Source: Leadbetterella sp964423865 (GTDB taxonomy: Bacteria > Bacteroidota > Bacteroidia > Cytophagales > Spirosomataceae). Taken from it: a stretch of DNA of 64,000 nucleotides. The notes under the pieces are model-generated. The model was given only the letters and a program-made list of their open reading frames with translations, was not told the DNA's origin and made no database searches. The position numbers were made by a program, and so were the translations under genes. The DNA lies in NCBI GenBank assembly GCA_964423865.1, contig CAYRGN010000013.1, forward strand, positions 1 to 64,000, in the 5' to 3' direction. Positions 24,964-33,773 of the stretch are shown here, piece after piece. The stretch's first letter is position 1, and each line of letters starts with the position of its first letter.

Positions 24964-26073
24964 TCAAAATTTCCCCACCAAAATCTGCGCGGTCCTCACC
25001 CCCGCCCTCACCTCCCCGCTGGGGATAATGACGCGGTCTTTGTAAGCCAGGGCCGTGGTGGTCACCGGACTCTCGCCCGAAACCGGAGTCACTTCCACCC
25101 AATTTTCCTTTTTAAAATCGTATTTCCGGCATACCCTGGAAAATCCGGGATGTCCACCCTGCACCTCCGCCTTTATGGCTTCCAGTTTCTTTCGTAACCC
25201 GGCATCTTTCGTACGGGCAATTTGCAGGAGCAGCTCTTCTACCCGGTGAAAGGTTTCCCCCGTATCTCCTCCAAAAAGAAGCAAGTTCCCTTCCCGGTCA
25301 AGCAGCCCGGTTCCTGCCGCCGAAGCCTTGGGGAGGGTAGCCACCTGCCGAATATCTTCTGAATGCAAATCAAGCTCCAGCACGCGGTCATAAAGCGTAC
25401 TTACGACATCTTCATTCCGTTTTCTCCCTCCAGCAATGTAGATTTTACGATTCCCATCTGAAACTACTACGGCATGAGATACCGGGTAGGGTAAACGGTA
25501 TGAGGTCTCTTGCCATTGGGGTGCGTCCCCGGAAAAATCATATTTATAGATCCGGTCAGAAACCGAAATTTTGTTTTCTCCCCCGATAAAATACAATTTA
25601 TCATCGGCATAAACCAAGCCTCCGTTAGTCAGTGGAACCGGCAAAGAAGGAAGTACCTCTACCATTAAGCTGTCGCCTTCTAAGCGAATCTTACTTACCT
25701 GACTCACCGGTCCCTCGCTGTTCTCCCCACCCGCTACGTAAAGCGCCCCACCGGCCGAGCAATTGCCCGGATAGGATGCCAGCCCCTCTAATGTCTGTGT
25801 GCGAATTAGCTCCAGGCCGTCTTCCTCTATAACGTAAATATAGGCCTCTGTAGCATAGTGTTTTTTCCCTCCTTCCCAGGGCATTTTATCCGGAAAATTG
25901 GCCCCTCCGCCTACAATCAGGCGGTCGCCGATAATCCCCGTCACCGGTCCGGCCAGCCCCCGGTGCGCCGTACCGTTTTCCCCGGCCGGCAACGCAGAAG
26001 AACTATCCCACCGGAGCTCATGCCCGGAGCTGCATGCTGAAATTAACAGGATCATAGGTATCCAGGGTCTCAT
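24964..26073 (-). CDS. nanM: Kelch-type N-acetylneuraminate mutarotase
   Basis: A 369-residue exported protein with kelch repeats (ADDKLYFIGGE, GNRKIYIAGGR, EGNLLLFGGD) of the cyclically permuted mutarotase type. It speeds conversion of alpha- to beta-N-acetylneuraminate in the periplasm, matching the anomer released by sialidase to that used further on. The N-terminus (ILLISACSSG) is a lipoprotein signal with a cysteine. The ATG overlaps the stop of nanA by four bases, so both are translated from one transcript. Confidence 0.87.
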   Translation of the reverse strand: MRPWIPMILLISACSSGHELRWDSSSALPAGENGTAHRGLAGPVTGIIGDRLIVGGGANFPDKMPWEGGKKHYATEAYIYVIEEDGLELIRTQTLEGLASYPGNCSAGGALYVAGGENSEGPVSQVSKIRLEGDSLMVEVLPSLPVPLTNGGLVYADDKLYFIGGENKISVSDRIYKYDFSGDAPQWQETSYRLPYPVSHAVVVSDGNRKIYIAGGRKRNEDVVSTLYDRVLELDLHSEDIRQVATLPKASAAGTGLLDREGNLLLFGGDTGETFHRVEELLLQIARTKDAGLRKKLEAIKAEVQGGHPGFSRVCRKYDFKKENWVEVTPVSGESPVTTTALAYKDRVIIPSGEVRAGVRTAQILVGKF

Positions 26074-26996
26074 CCCGCGGTAGATTTAAATGAATCAAAG
26101 CCCAAACCGGCCACTTCCTCCGAAAATGCCTGAAAACTTTCTGCGCTCATGTTACTCACCGGCAGACGGAATTCTCCGCAATCTACTCCTACCAGCTTCA
26201 TATAGGACTTCCCGGTGGCTATCCCCCCGTATTTACCCAGGAGGGTGATCATGTCAATCGACTTTTGCTGAAGAGCATTGGCCTCTTCAAACGCACCCCG
26301 GTCAAACGCGTCAATCAGTTCATGATACAGGGACGCCGCGTAATTGTAGGTACTCCCTACCGCTCCCCTTGACCCCAGAATCAGCGCCGACAGCATATTT
26401 TCATCTCTTCCCCACAGCAGGTCGTACTTGCGGTCATTATAATTCAGGCAGGAAAGGAAATCCATGAAATCTTCGTGGGTATATTTGATTCCCCGGAAAG
26501 AGGGAATAAGGCCATCTACTTCTTTCAGGAGGTCAATCATGGCAAAATTTCCCCCGGTAAGTACGGGAATGTGGTAGTAATAGAATGCGGTTTCCGGTGC
26601 AGCCGAAGCTACCTCGGCACAACAAAGGGCCAGCTGCTTCACATTGGCGGGTTTGAAATAGAAAGGGGAGGTAAAAGCAACCGCATCGGCGCCCGCTTCC
26701 TGCGCAATAGCCGCCAGCTCCTTGCACTCCCTCAGGTTGGTTCCTCCGAGAAACATGATCAGTTGAAAATCCTCGTCTTTGCGGGTCAGTGTAGCCCATT
26801 CGTTCAAAATCGCTACTTTTTCGTTAAACGTGAGCGAAACTCCCTCGCCTGTCGAACCGCAGATAAAGGCTCCGGTTACCTTATTGTTTTTCAGGAAGGA
26901 ATAATAGGTCGGAATTGCCTTTAGATTAATATCCCCGTTCGCATAAAACGGAGTAAAAGGAGCCGCAATTAAACCTTCTATTTTATTTACTAGCAT
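26070..26996 (-). CDS. nanA: N-acetylneuraminate lyase
   Basis: A 308-residue (beta/alpha)8 aldolase of the DHDPS/NAL family. It splits N-acetylneuraminate into N-acetylmannosamine and pyruvate in the cytoplasm. The substrate motif GSTGEG, the tyrosine in YYYHIP and the Schiff-base lysine in RGIKYTHED are present at the expected order and spacing. It is the first intracellular enzyme gene after the SusC/SusD pair, from which it is separated by two hairpins, and it overlaps nanM. Confidence 0.94.
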   Translation of the reverse strand: MLVNKIEGLIAAPFTPFYANGDINLKAIPTYYSFLKNNKVTGAFICGSTGEGVSLTFNEKVAILNEWATLTRKDEDFQLIMFLGGTNLRECKELAAIAQEAGADAVAFTSPFYFKPANVKQLALCCAEVASAAPETAFYYYHIPVLTGGNFAMIDLLKEVDGLIPSFRGIKYTHEDFMDFLSCLNYNDRKYDLLWGRDENMLSALILGSRGAVGSTYNYAASLYHELIDAFDRGAFEEANALQQKSIDMITLLGKYGGIATGKSYMKLVGVDCGEFRLPVSNMSAESFQAFSEEVAGLGFDSFKSTAG

Positions 26997-27026
26997 GATG
27001 GTAAAAAATTATGGATCAAAAATCCT

Positions 27027-27055
27027 AAAAAAGCGGTTTTCCCCAAAGGAAAACC
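27027..27055 (-). terminator. Terminator-like hairpin between susD and nanA
   Basis: Read on the minus strand, GGTTTTCC and GGAAAACC form a stem followed by GCTTTTTT. It probably ends or attenuates the susCD transcript before nanA. Confidence 0.65.
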
Positions 27056-27066
27056 TGTTTTTATAA

Positions 27067-27101
27067 CCCTGGCCCGTGCGTGCCTCATGCACGGGCCAGG
27101 G
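27067..27101 (-). other. Strong GC hairpin directly after susD
   Basis: CCCTGGCCCGTGC and GCACGGGCCAGGG form a perfect 13-bp stem around nine bases, 7 bases after the susD stop. With no T-run of its own, it more likely protects the 3' end of the susCD message or pauses polymerase in front of the terminator at 27027-27055. Confidence 0.6.
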
Positions 27102-27107
27102 AAACGC

Positions 27108-28682
27108 TTAGGTTCCTGAATAACCCGGATTCTGATCTCCCGTAAGGGTAGGATCTGCCGCCATGGTGTTCAGGTCAATAGGCCAGAGTATTTTATGCCT
27201 TTGGCCCTCCACATTCTGCAATACCCCCACCAGGGGCAAGTCGTTCCGGAACACCAGGGGTTGGCCGTTGGCATCCTGCATACGACGTAAATCAAACCAC
27301 CGCTTTCCTTCCGAAACAAACTCCTTGGTTCTTTCGTAAAATATAGCCAGTTCATTGGCTTCAAAACTTCCGTTCACAAACTGGGGAGCCGCCCCGTTAT
27401 AGGCCCGGTTTCTTACCGCCATGATCTCCGCGGTGGGGTCTTGCCCCTGTTTGTTTTTGATCTCCGCCAGCATCAGGTAAGCATCAGGCAAACGGTAAAT
27501 GGGGTAGTCGTCTGAATAATTCCGTATGCCTTCTACCAGGGTACCCAGGAATTTACGCATTACCACAGCGCTCACCGTTCCCTTGTTGAAATTCAGGAAG
27601 ATGGCATTGGCGCGCTGGTCTTCTTTGTCGTACAGGTTATAGAGCGCTATCTTATACTCGTAACGGATAATCGAACCGCTGGCCGCAATCTGGAGAGGGT
27701 CATTCGGAATGGGCGCCCCGGTATCGTCTACGTACCCCGACACGTCATCCGACTGCGCATACAGAAAGTTATTGAAGAAGTTCGTGGCTTCTCCCGCCTG
27801 GTAGCGCAACGCAAATATCACTTCGTTATTTCCTTTGGAAGCCGGCACACTCGCCGTAGTAAATACGCTCTTGTAGTTACTCTGCAAACTGAATTTCGGA
27901 ATTACCGCTTCTACCGCTGCCCGGGCCGTTTGCAGGTCTTGGGCGGCATTCGCAGGCGCCGCACCGTCTGTAGTCACTTTCGCTGACCAAAGGTATACTT
28001 CCGCTTTCAGCATCTGGGAAGCCACCAGCGACCATTGTCCTTTTTGCATCAGCACCGAATAATTATCGGAAAAACCGGCAATCGACTGGTCCAGATCGCT
28101 CTTGATCCTGTCCAGGGTTTCTTTCTCCGTACCGCTTCTGGGCGAATAGGCTTCTTCCGCCGATGAAGGCGTGCTGATGGCTACCTTAGGCTCGGTGATC
28201 AGGGGTACCCTTCCGAAAGTACGGAACAGCTGGAAGTAATAAAATGCCCTTAAACCGTACGCCTGACCAAGGTAATACCCCTTCTGCGCAGCGGTAAGAT
28301 ACGTGGCCTGGTCTACCTGGTAAATAAAATTATTCACCTGGAAGATAGGGCCGTACAACCCTGCCCATGAACTGTAACCCGGGTTGCTTTCCCGGATATC
28401 CTGGGTAATCAGAGATGCCGAATTCAAAGATGCCGTACCGGTAAAGCTCGTACCGTCACGCAGGGTACCCCCGCGCAATTCTCCCAGGTTCCAGAAAACC
28501 TGTTGCTGATTACGCAACTGGGCGTGGAGGCCCACCATGGCGCCCTGCACCTGGCTTTCATTTTTCCAGAAACTTCCGCTGGCGAAATAATCTTCCGGCG
28601 CCAGGTCCAGGCTTGTTTTATCGCAGGAGACCAGGAAGGCGCTGCTAAACACGAATAATGATATGATTCCTATTTTTTTCAT
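27108..28682 (-). CDS. nanU: SusD/RagB-family sialoglycan-binding lipoprotein
   Basis: A 524-residue outer-membrane lipoprotein of the SusD/RagB family. The signal peptide ends in FLVSCDK with the lipidated cysteine. The N-terminal helical repeat region includes LGQAYGLRAFYYFQLFRTFG, typical of SusD, and the C-terminal WFDLRRM segment is also characteristic. SusD proteins close over the SusC pore and capture the sugar. Its stop-start distance of 12 bases from susC and the sialic-acid genes downstream suggest that it binds sialic acid or sialo-oligosaccharides, as NanU does in Tannerella and Bacteroides. Confidence 0.92.
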   Translation of the reverse strand: MKKIGIISLFVFSSAFLVSCDKTSLDLAPEDYFASGSFWKNESQVQGAMVGLHAQLRNQQQVFWNLGELRGGTLRDGTSFTGTASLNSASLITQDIRESNPGYSSWAGLYGPIFQVNNFIYQVDQATYLTAAQKGYYLGQAYGLRAFYYFQLFRTFGRVPLITEPKVAISTPSSAEEAYSPRSGTEKETLDRIKSDLDQSIAGFSDNYSVLMQKGQWSLVASQMLKAEVYLWSAKVTTDGAAPANAAQDLQTARAAVEAVIPKFSLQSNYKSVFTTASVPASKGNNEVIFALRYQAGEATNFFNNFLYAQSDDVSGYVDDTGAPIPNDPLQIAASGSIIRYEYKIALYNLYDKEDQRANAIFLNFNKGTVSAVVMRKFLGTLVEGIRNYSDDYPIYRLPDAYLMLAEIKNKQGQDPTAEIMAVRNRAYNGAAPQFVNGSFEANELAIFYERTKEFVSEGKRWFDLRRMQDANGQPLVFRNDLPLVGVLQNVEGQRHKILWPIDLNTMAADPTLTGDQNPGYSGT

Positions 28683-28694
28683 AACCGAATTTCT

Positions 28695-31600
28695 TTAGAA
28701 AGTTACTTGTAAACCAAAGATGACTGTTCTGGGCAGAGGGTAACCGCCGCCGCCTTGTCCCACGCTTCCGCTCTCTGCGGAGAAAAGACTGTTTTTTGTC
28801 CAATAATGCAGGTTCTGTCCTGTAACCGAAACACTCAGATCTTCCATTTTCAGCTGCCTGGCCAAACCGGCGGGCAATTTATACGCCAGGGAGATCTCCC
28901 GGAAAGAAAGGTAATTTCCTTTGTTATAAAACATACTGCTCTCCCGGCTGGTATTGTTCTTAAACAGCTGATCGGCCCAGTAATACGTAGGATATTTGGC
29001 ATTGGGGTTCTCGGGAGTCCAGGTATTGAACACATCCGTGGTCGTGTTAAACGTACCCTGCATCATGCCCTGGAACCAGGCTCTAGGACCGTCATACGCC
29101 ACATAACCCAAGGCGTAGTCAAACCGGCTACTCAAACTGAAATCTTTCCAGCGGGTATAAATCCCGAATCCGCCAGTCCACCGGGGCACGGTATTGCCCA
29201 TATACACCCGGTCATACGAGTTGATAATGCCGTCTCCGTTCACATCTCTCCACATCACATCGCCCAGGGCCAGCGGATAGTGCAGGTTTTGCTGGGCGGG
29301 CGTCATATCGTTAAATACATCAGGGTGTACCAGGGTTCTGGCGCCGATAAGGTCACGAAGCTGTAGCGCGTAGCGGTCCAGGTCTTCCTGGGTACGGATA
29401 ATCCCGATGGCCTCGTAAGCATAGGCCATGTTCGGATCCTGACCTTCCTGGAAACCGCCCACCCACACGAGTTCACCCGTGTTCGGGTCATACACCTGGA
29501 AACCTCCCTGGCGGTTATTCTCCACGCCGTTAGTAGGCAGTTTCAGGATTTTGTTCCGGTTGTACGCCGTATTCCAGTTGAAAGACAGATCCCATTGCCG
29601 GTTTCTCACCACCTGGTAGTTCAGGTCAATCTCCACGCCCTGGTTCTGCATGTCTCCGTTATTGGTGGTAATGGTGGTAAAACCGGCCGAAGAAGGCAAC
29701 GTAAGGTTCGCAATCTTATCTGAAGTCGTACGGTGGTAATACGCCACGCCCAGGTCTACCCGGTTCAGCAGGCGGGTTTCCAGTCCCACTTCCTTGGTAA
29801 TCAAACTCTCCCATCTCAGGTTGGGAATACTCAGGCTTGACATCAGGTAACCCACGGTGCCTCCGTACGAAGAAGTGCCGTATGCCCCCTGAAGCGTGTA
29901 CGTACCGATACCGCCTACGTTTCCGTTCGCACCGTAGCTGGCTCTCAGTTTCAGAGTATTGATAATATTGCCCGCACCCAGAGTGCTGCCGAAAAAGTCT
30001 TCATTGTGCAGGTTCCAGCCCAGTGACACCCCGGGGAAAGTACCCCAACGATTATTCAACAGGGTGGAATACCCGTCGCGACGTACCGTCAAGGTCATCA
30101 GGTAACGCATATCGTAATCGTAGTTGATCCGTCCGAAATACGAGTTGATCCGCGACCGGTTATGGTAAGAGTCTATGCTTCTGCGGTTGGCATCCGGGCT
30201 CGTCAGCTGTAGATCCATGAAGTCGTCGGTAGGCGCCCCGCTTCCCGAAGCCGAAAAGCCGTTGGAATATGCATCCATAAATTCCCAGCCTGCCATGGCG
30301 TCTACATAATGTTTCCCAAGGAACGCCGTTTTATAGCTCAGTACGGCATTGTAGGTTTGGTTCAGCGTTTTTCCGTAGCTGGCCGACGAACTCCGGGTTC
30401 TCACCACGTTACCCGGACCCGACAGGTAGTCTTTATTGAATGCTTCCAGATGAGACTGATCCAGGTACCAGTTACCGCTCACCCTCAGGTGAAGCCCGGC
30501 CAGCAGATCCACTCCAAGAGCCTGTGACAACGTCAATTTGTGATTCAGGTTATTCCGGATAAACTGATCGGCAGTCACGGCAGGGTTACCGTCGGCCCAG
30601 TCGCGCCCTACCAGCAGGTCACCGTTCGCGTTGGTGCCTCGCATGGTGGGCGGTGCACCCAGCGCGCGGGTCATATAATTACCTTCTCCGTTAATCGCAT
30701 CCCGCCATTTCGTATTCGCAAAATTCAACCCGGAATACGAGGTCAGCCAGGGCTTGATCTTGTAATCTCCATTCAATATAAACGTGAGGCGGTCATAGAA
30801 TGTCGTGATCGGGAGCCCCTCTTCGTAATACTTTCCTATGCTCGCGTAATATTTTCCCTTGTCATTTCCTCCCTGCATGGCCACGTTATAATCCTGGGTC
30901 AGGGCTTTGCTGCGCAGGGCATAATCCGCATAATTAAAATCTTTGAAAATCAATTCTTGTCCGGTCACGGGGTCAATCATGGTTTTCCAACCCTCACCTG
31001 AATTCAGCAGTTCGCGGTTCGTGTCGTCCAGGAACATCGTACTCCATACCGCGGTATTCACCACGTTACCGTCGAGGATATTCCCGTTAGCGTCTTTGTA
31101 CCGGTTTCCGGTACCGAAAGGACCTACCGCCGTAAGCTGGTTCAGCTGACTGGGCTGGTACATGCCGGAGGTCTGCACGGATTTTCTTGACCAGTACAAA
31201 TAATCTTCCGCCCCCAGGAACTCAAAAGGCAGGTTTGCGTAACCCATCCCTACTTTAGATTTAAAGGTAATATTCGAAGTACCTTCCTTTCCTCTTTTGG
31301 TGTTAATCAGGATCACCCCGTTGGAGGCCCGCGCTCCGTAAATAGCCGTAGCGGAAGCGTCTTTCAACACATCAATAGACTCGATATCGTCCTGGTTAAT
31401 GTCACTGAAACTGCTTCTTACCAGCCCGTCTACTATAATCAGGGGCGAACCGCCGCCGTTATAGGTGGTTCCTCCTCTTAATACAATGTTCGGAATAGAA
31501 CCGGGCCGGCCCGACGTCTGCTGCACCCGCAATCCGGAAATGGTACCCGCAAGCGCCGACGCAGGATTCGAACGTACCCCCGTAGCCAGCACCTTGTTGT

Positions 31601-31979
31601 CGAGACGCGATACGGAACCCGTAAGGCTGGATTTCTTGATACTACCGTAGCCCAGCACCACCACCTCGTCAAGGGCGGTCTGGTCGGAAGTCAACTTCAC
31701 CAGAAGATCGCTTTGGGAAGTTACTTTCAATTCGTGCCGCAAATATCCGACGGCCGTAAATACCAGCACATCTCCTGGCGCAGCCTCTAAAGAGAACACC
31801 CCTTGTTCGTTACTGAATGTAGCTTTGTTCTGGCTTTGGTTTTTAACCGTTACACCCACCACAGGAGTGTCAAGTTCGTCGGTTATTTTTCCTTTAATAA
31901 CAGACTGAGCGAATACAGCTGTCTGTAACAGCATAAAGAGCAAGCTCTTTTTTAAGGTTTGAACGTAATATTTAGGCAT
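28695..31979 (-). CDS. nanO: SusC/RagA-family TonB-dependent receptor
   Basis: A 1094-residue outer-membrane transporter. After a signal peptide comes a carboxypeptidase-D-like domain (IKGKITDELDTPVVGVTVKN), a TonB-box/plug start (ALDEVVVLGYGSIKKSSLTG), the plug with SIDVLKDASATAIYG and NGVILINTKRG, and a long beta-barrel ending in the aromatic residue of GLQVTF. It imports sialic acid together with the SusD partner, driven by TonB. The gene begins the minus-strand cluster and has an excellent promoter (32013-32043) overlapped by palindromes that the divergent GntR regulator could bind. Confidence 0.94.
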   Translation of the reverse strand: MPKYYVQTLKKSLLFMLLQTAVFAQSVIKGKITDELDTPVVGVTVKNQSQNKATFSNEQGVFSLEAAPGDVLVFTAVGYLRHELKVTSQSDLLVKLTSDQTALDEVVVLGYGSIKKSSLTGSVSRLDNKVLATGVRSNPASALAGTISGLRVQQTSGRPGSIPNIVLRGGTTYNGGGSPLIIVDGLVRSSFSDINQDDIESIDVLKDASATAIYGARASNGVILINTKRGKEGTSNITFKSKVGMGYANLPFEFLGAEDYLYWSRKSVQTSGMYQPSQLNQLTAVGPFGTGNRYKDANGNILDGNVVNTAVWSTMFLDDTNRELLNSGEGWKTMIDPVTGQELIFKDFNYADYALRSKALTQDYNVAMQGGNDKGKYYASIGKYYEEGLPITTFYDRLTFILNGDYKIKPWLTSYSGLNFANTKWRDAINGEGNYMTRALGAPPTMRGTNANGDLLVGRDWADGNPAVTADQFIRNNLNHKLTLSQALGVDLLAGLHLRVSGNWYLDQSHLEAFNKDYLSGPGNVVRTRSSSASYGKTLNQTYNAVLSYKTAFLGKHYVDAMAGWEFMDAYSNGFSASGSGAPTDDFMDLQLTSPDANRRSIDSYHNRSRINSYFGRINYDYDMRYLMTLTVRRDGYSTLLNNRWGTFPGVSLGWNLHNEDFFGSTLGAGNIINTLKLRASYGANGNVGGIGTYTLQGAYGTSSYGGTVGYLMSSLSIPNLRWESLITKEVGLETRLLNRVDLGVAYYHRTTSDKIANLTLPSSAGFTTITTNNGDMQNQGVEIDLNYQVVRNRQWDLSFNWNTAYNRNKILKLPTNGVENNRQGGFQVYDPNTGELVWVGGFQEGQDPNMAYAYEAIGIIRTQEDLDRYALQLRDLIGARTLVHPDVFNDMTPAQQNLHYPLALGDVMWRDVNGDGIINSYDRVYMGNTVPRWTGGFGIYTRWKDFSLSSRFDYALGYVAYDGPRAWFQGMMQGTFNTTTDVFNTWTPENPNAKYPTYYWADQLFKNNTSRESSMFYNKGNYLSFREISLAYKLPAGLARQLKMEDLSVSVTGQNLHYWTKNSLFSAESGSVGQGGGGYPLPRTVIFGLQVTF

Positions 31980-31988
31980 AAGAAATGA

Positions 31989-32005
31989 ATTATGTTATAC
32001 ATAAT
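31989..32005. promoter_or_regulatory. Palindrome 1 in the susC/gntR intergenic region
   Basis: ATTATGT and ACATAAT are separated by TAT, giving a perfect 17-bp palindrome that contains ATGTnnnACAT. It lies just after the predicted transcription start of susC and is a candidate operator for the divergent GntR/FCD regulator. Confidence 0.6.
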
Positions 32006-32012
32006 AATTTCC

Positions 32013-32043
32013 CAAATGTATGACATATTATTTTATTACCAAA
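32013..32043 (-). promoter_or_regulatory. susC promoter
   Basis: On the minus strand TTTG (32043-32040) and TACATTTG (32020-32013) are 19 bases apart, the ideal Bacteroidota arrangement TTTG-N19-TAnnTTTG. The -7 element is overlapped by palindrome 2. Confidence 0.75.
32016..32026. promoter_or_regulatory. Palindrome 2, overlapping the susC -7 element
   Basis: ATGTATGACAT has the same ATGTnnnACAT form as palindrome 1, with centres 24 bp apart. A regulator bound here would block the susC promoter. Confidence 0.55.
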
Positions 32044-32052
32044 TTTTTTTAA

Positions 32053-32060
32053 TAATTTTG
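32053..32060 (+). promoter_or_regulatory. -7 element of the gntR gene
   Basis: TAATTTTG fits TAnnTTTG, 30 bases before the ATG at 32090. The -33 position reads TTTT rather than TTTG. Confidence 0.45.
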
Positions 32061-32089
32061 TACAAGAAATTACACGAATCTGAATAACT

Positions 32090-32791
32090 ATGACAAATAG
32101 CACCCCCTTGGAAGAGATCGACACCTCCAGTCTTGTAGATAAAGTAGAAGAGCGGATTATTCATTATATCCGCCAAAACAAATTGAAAGTAGGAGATGTT
32201 CTGCCGAAAGAGCTTGACCTGGCCTCCAGCCTGGGGGTTAGCCGGACGGTGATCCGCGAAGCCCTGCTGCGTTTGCGGACCATCGGGTTAATTGAATCTC
32301 GGAAGCATAAGGGAGCGGTACTGACCAACCCAGATGTACTTCTGCCGCTCAGAAAAGTTTTTCACCCTTCCATTCTCGACAGTTCTACGCTGAAAGACCT
32401 GTTTGAAATGCGCCTGGCCCTGGAAGTGGGCATGGCCGACTTTATTGTGACTAAGATTACGGAAGAAGATCTGAAAGAACTGGAGGAAATTGCGGGAAGC
32501 ATAGTTTCAGGCGATACCGCCGACCCCTGGCAGATTGAAGACGAGATCAGGTTCCACGGCAAGCTCTACAAAATTTCCGAAAACAATGTTCTGCTGGAAC
32601 TTCAGGAATTGCTCTTCCCCATATTCCAATACGTACACCAAAGCGGGTTACTGGAAAAAGATATTGTGATGGGCGATTTTATTTCCCACAAAGACCTGGT
32701 AGATATCCTGAAGAAAAAAGACGCCGACCTGTACCGCACCGCCATCCGCAAGCACCTGAACAATCATTTTGAGCGCATACTCGCCCCCTGA
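32090..32791 (+). CDS. GntR-family (FCD) regulator of the sialic-acid locus
   Basis: A 233-residue transcription factor. The N-terminal GntR winged helix is clear (VEERIIHYIRQNKLKVGDVL, then LASSLGVSRTVIREALLRLR). The C-terminal FCD effector domain has the usual metal/ligand-binding positions (FEMRLALEVGMADF, then RFHGKLYKISENN and FISHKDLVDILKKKD). It is transcribed away from susC with 110 bases between them, the classic arrangement for a local repressor. A sialic-acid intermediate is the likely inducer by context, as with NanR proteins of this family. Direct evidence for the ligand is not in the sequence. Confidence 0.88.
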   Translation: MTNSTPLEEIDTSSLVDKVEERIIHYIRQNKLKVGDVLPKELDLASSLGVSRTVIREALLRLRTIGLIESRKHKGAVLTNPDVLLPLRKVFHPSILDSSTLKDLFEMRLALEVGMADFIVTKITEEDLKELEEIAGSIVSGDTADPWQIEDEIRFHGKLYKISENNVLLELQELLFPIFQYVHQSGLLEKDIVMGDFISHKDLVDILKKKDADLYRTAIRKHLNNHFERILAP

Positions 32792-32799
32792 ATTACCGG

Positions 32800-33354
32800 T
32801 TATTTCACCGCTGCGTTCAATACCTTCAACACCTCATCTGAAACGTTCGAAGTCTTCGTATCGTCTGCAAATAATACGACCCGGTACGGCGTCATAGGGG
32901 TTTCCGACTGGTTCCTCGTAAAAATATACGTAATTCCCTTCTGGCGGGATACCGTTGTGGCAGCTTCCCGAATTTCTTCCTTCACCCTAAGCAGGCTTAC
33001 TCCCATAAACTCCTGCAATTGCTTCTCCGACTCCTTCTGGAAATCATCGGCATTCTGCCTTAGTTCCTGCACCTTCTTTAGCTTGGAGTTAATAGACTCA
33101 CTAGTTTCCGTAGCGATATTCTTCATGCTCTCCTGGTATTTCAGGTTGGCATCCTGGTACTCCAGGGCAATCTTATTAAACTCGGTCTGAAAGCTCTCCT
33201 GCTTTTTCTGCAACTCCTCGTTCAACTTCTTCACGCCATTATAATTCTCGAAGATATAATCTTCAAAAATATAAGCGGTACTCACTTTTTTGGCCTGGGC
33301 AAATACCCCGGCACTTCCCAATAAAAGAAAAACAGTATAAATAATTTTTTTCAT
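32800..33354 (-). CDS. OmpH/Skp-family periplasmic chaperone
   Basis: A 184-residue protein with a signal peptide (MKKIIYTVFLLLGSAGVFAQ) and a long charged coiled-coil (LQKKQESFQTEFNKIALEYQ, then MKNIATETSESINSKLKKVQ) of the OmpH/Skp type. Skp proteins are jellyfish-like trimers that hold unfolded outer-membrane proteins in the periplasm. The C-terminal ITYIFTRN and EVLKVLNA segments are common in Bacteroidota members. Convergent with gntR, 8 bases apart. Confidence 0.88.
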   Translation of the reverse strand: MKKIIYTVFLLLGSAGVFAQAKKVSTAYIFEDYIFENYNGVKKLNEELQKKQESFQTEFNKIALEYQDANLKYQESMKNIATETSESINSKLKKVQELRQNADDFQKESEKQLQEFMGVSLLRVKEEIREAATTVSRQKGITYIFTRNQSETPMTPYRVVLFADDTKTSNVSDEVLKVLNAAVK

Positions 33355-33773
33355 CCGTAATAAGTATTAGTTCTGAGTAGTGAGTAGTGAGTAGTGAGTA
33401 ATGAGTAGTGAATTCCGGGGGCTTAGTTCCGGTACTCAGCTACTGGCCTATATGGCTTTGACGGCCACCCAACCACTCCACAGTCGCCTCCATTCGCCCT
33501 ACTGTAAAACAACGCTCAAAAATAACCAATAATGCTATATGAACTGCTGAATTATTTAAAAATTGCGTAAACTCCCCGCAGTTTAAGTAATAGTACCGGG
33601 TTCCGGGCCATTACCTCAGGGATTATAGCGCTTATTACCTAAGAAACCGATACCTTTGTGGTATCCAGGAAGAGCCTCCGAAGCATATTGCAAAAACAAA
33701 ATTCTAAGTTTGTACCCGCTTTTCTGAGCGGATGTACCCGACACGCATGATGATTCAATACCGATTACATAAA
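33355..33773. other. Intergenic region with a heptad array
   Basis: No gene is seen. At 33374-33415 there are five 7-bp units TGAGTAG (one TGAGTAA) plus a partial sixth. A -7 element TACCTTTG stands at 33651-33658 on the plus strand and could serve the DUF5686 gene. The rest is unremarkable. Confidence 0.5.
33374..33415. repeat. Heptad array of TGAGTAG units
   Basis: TGAGTAG is repeated three times, then TGAGTAA, TGAGTAG and a diverged TGAATTC. It has the same 7-bp period and TGA in every unit as the arrays in the sialic-acid locus, but a different sequence, and it lies upstream of genes instead of at a gene end. Confidence 0.8.
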
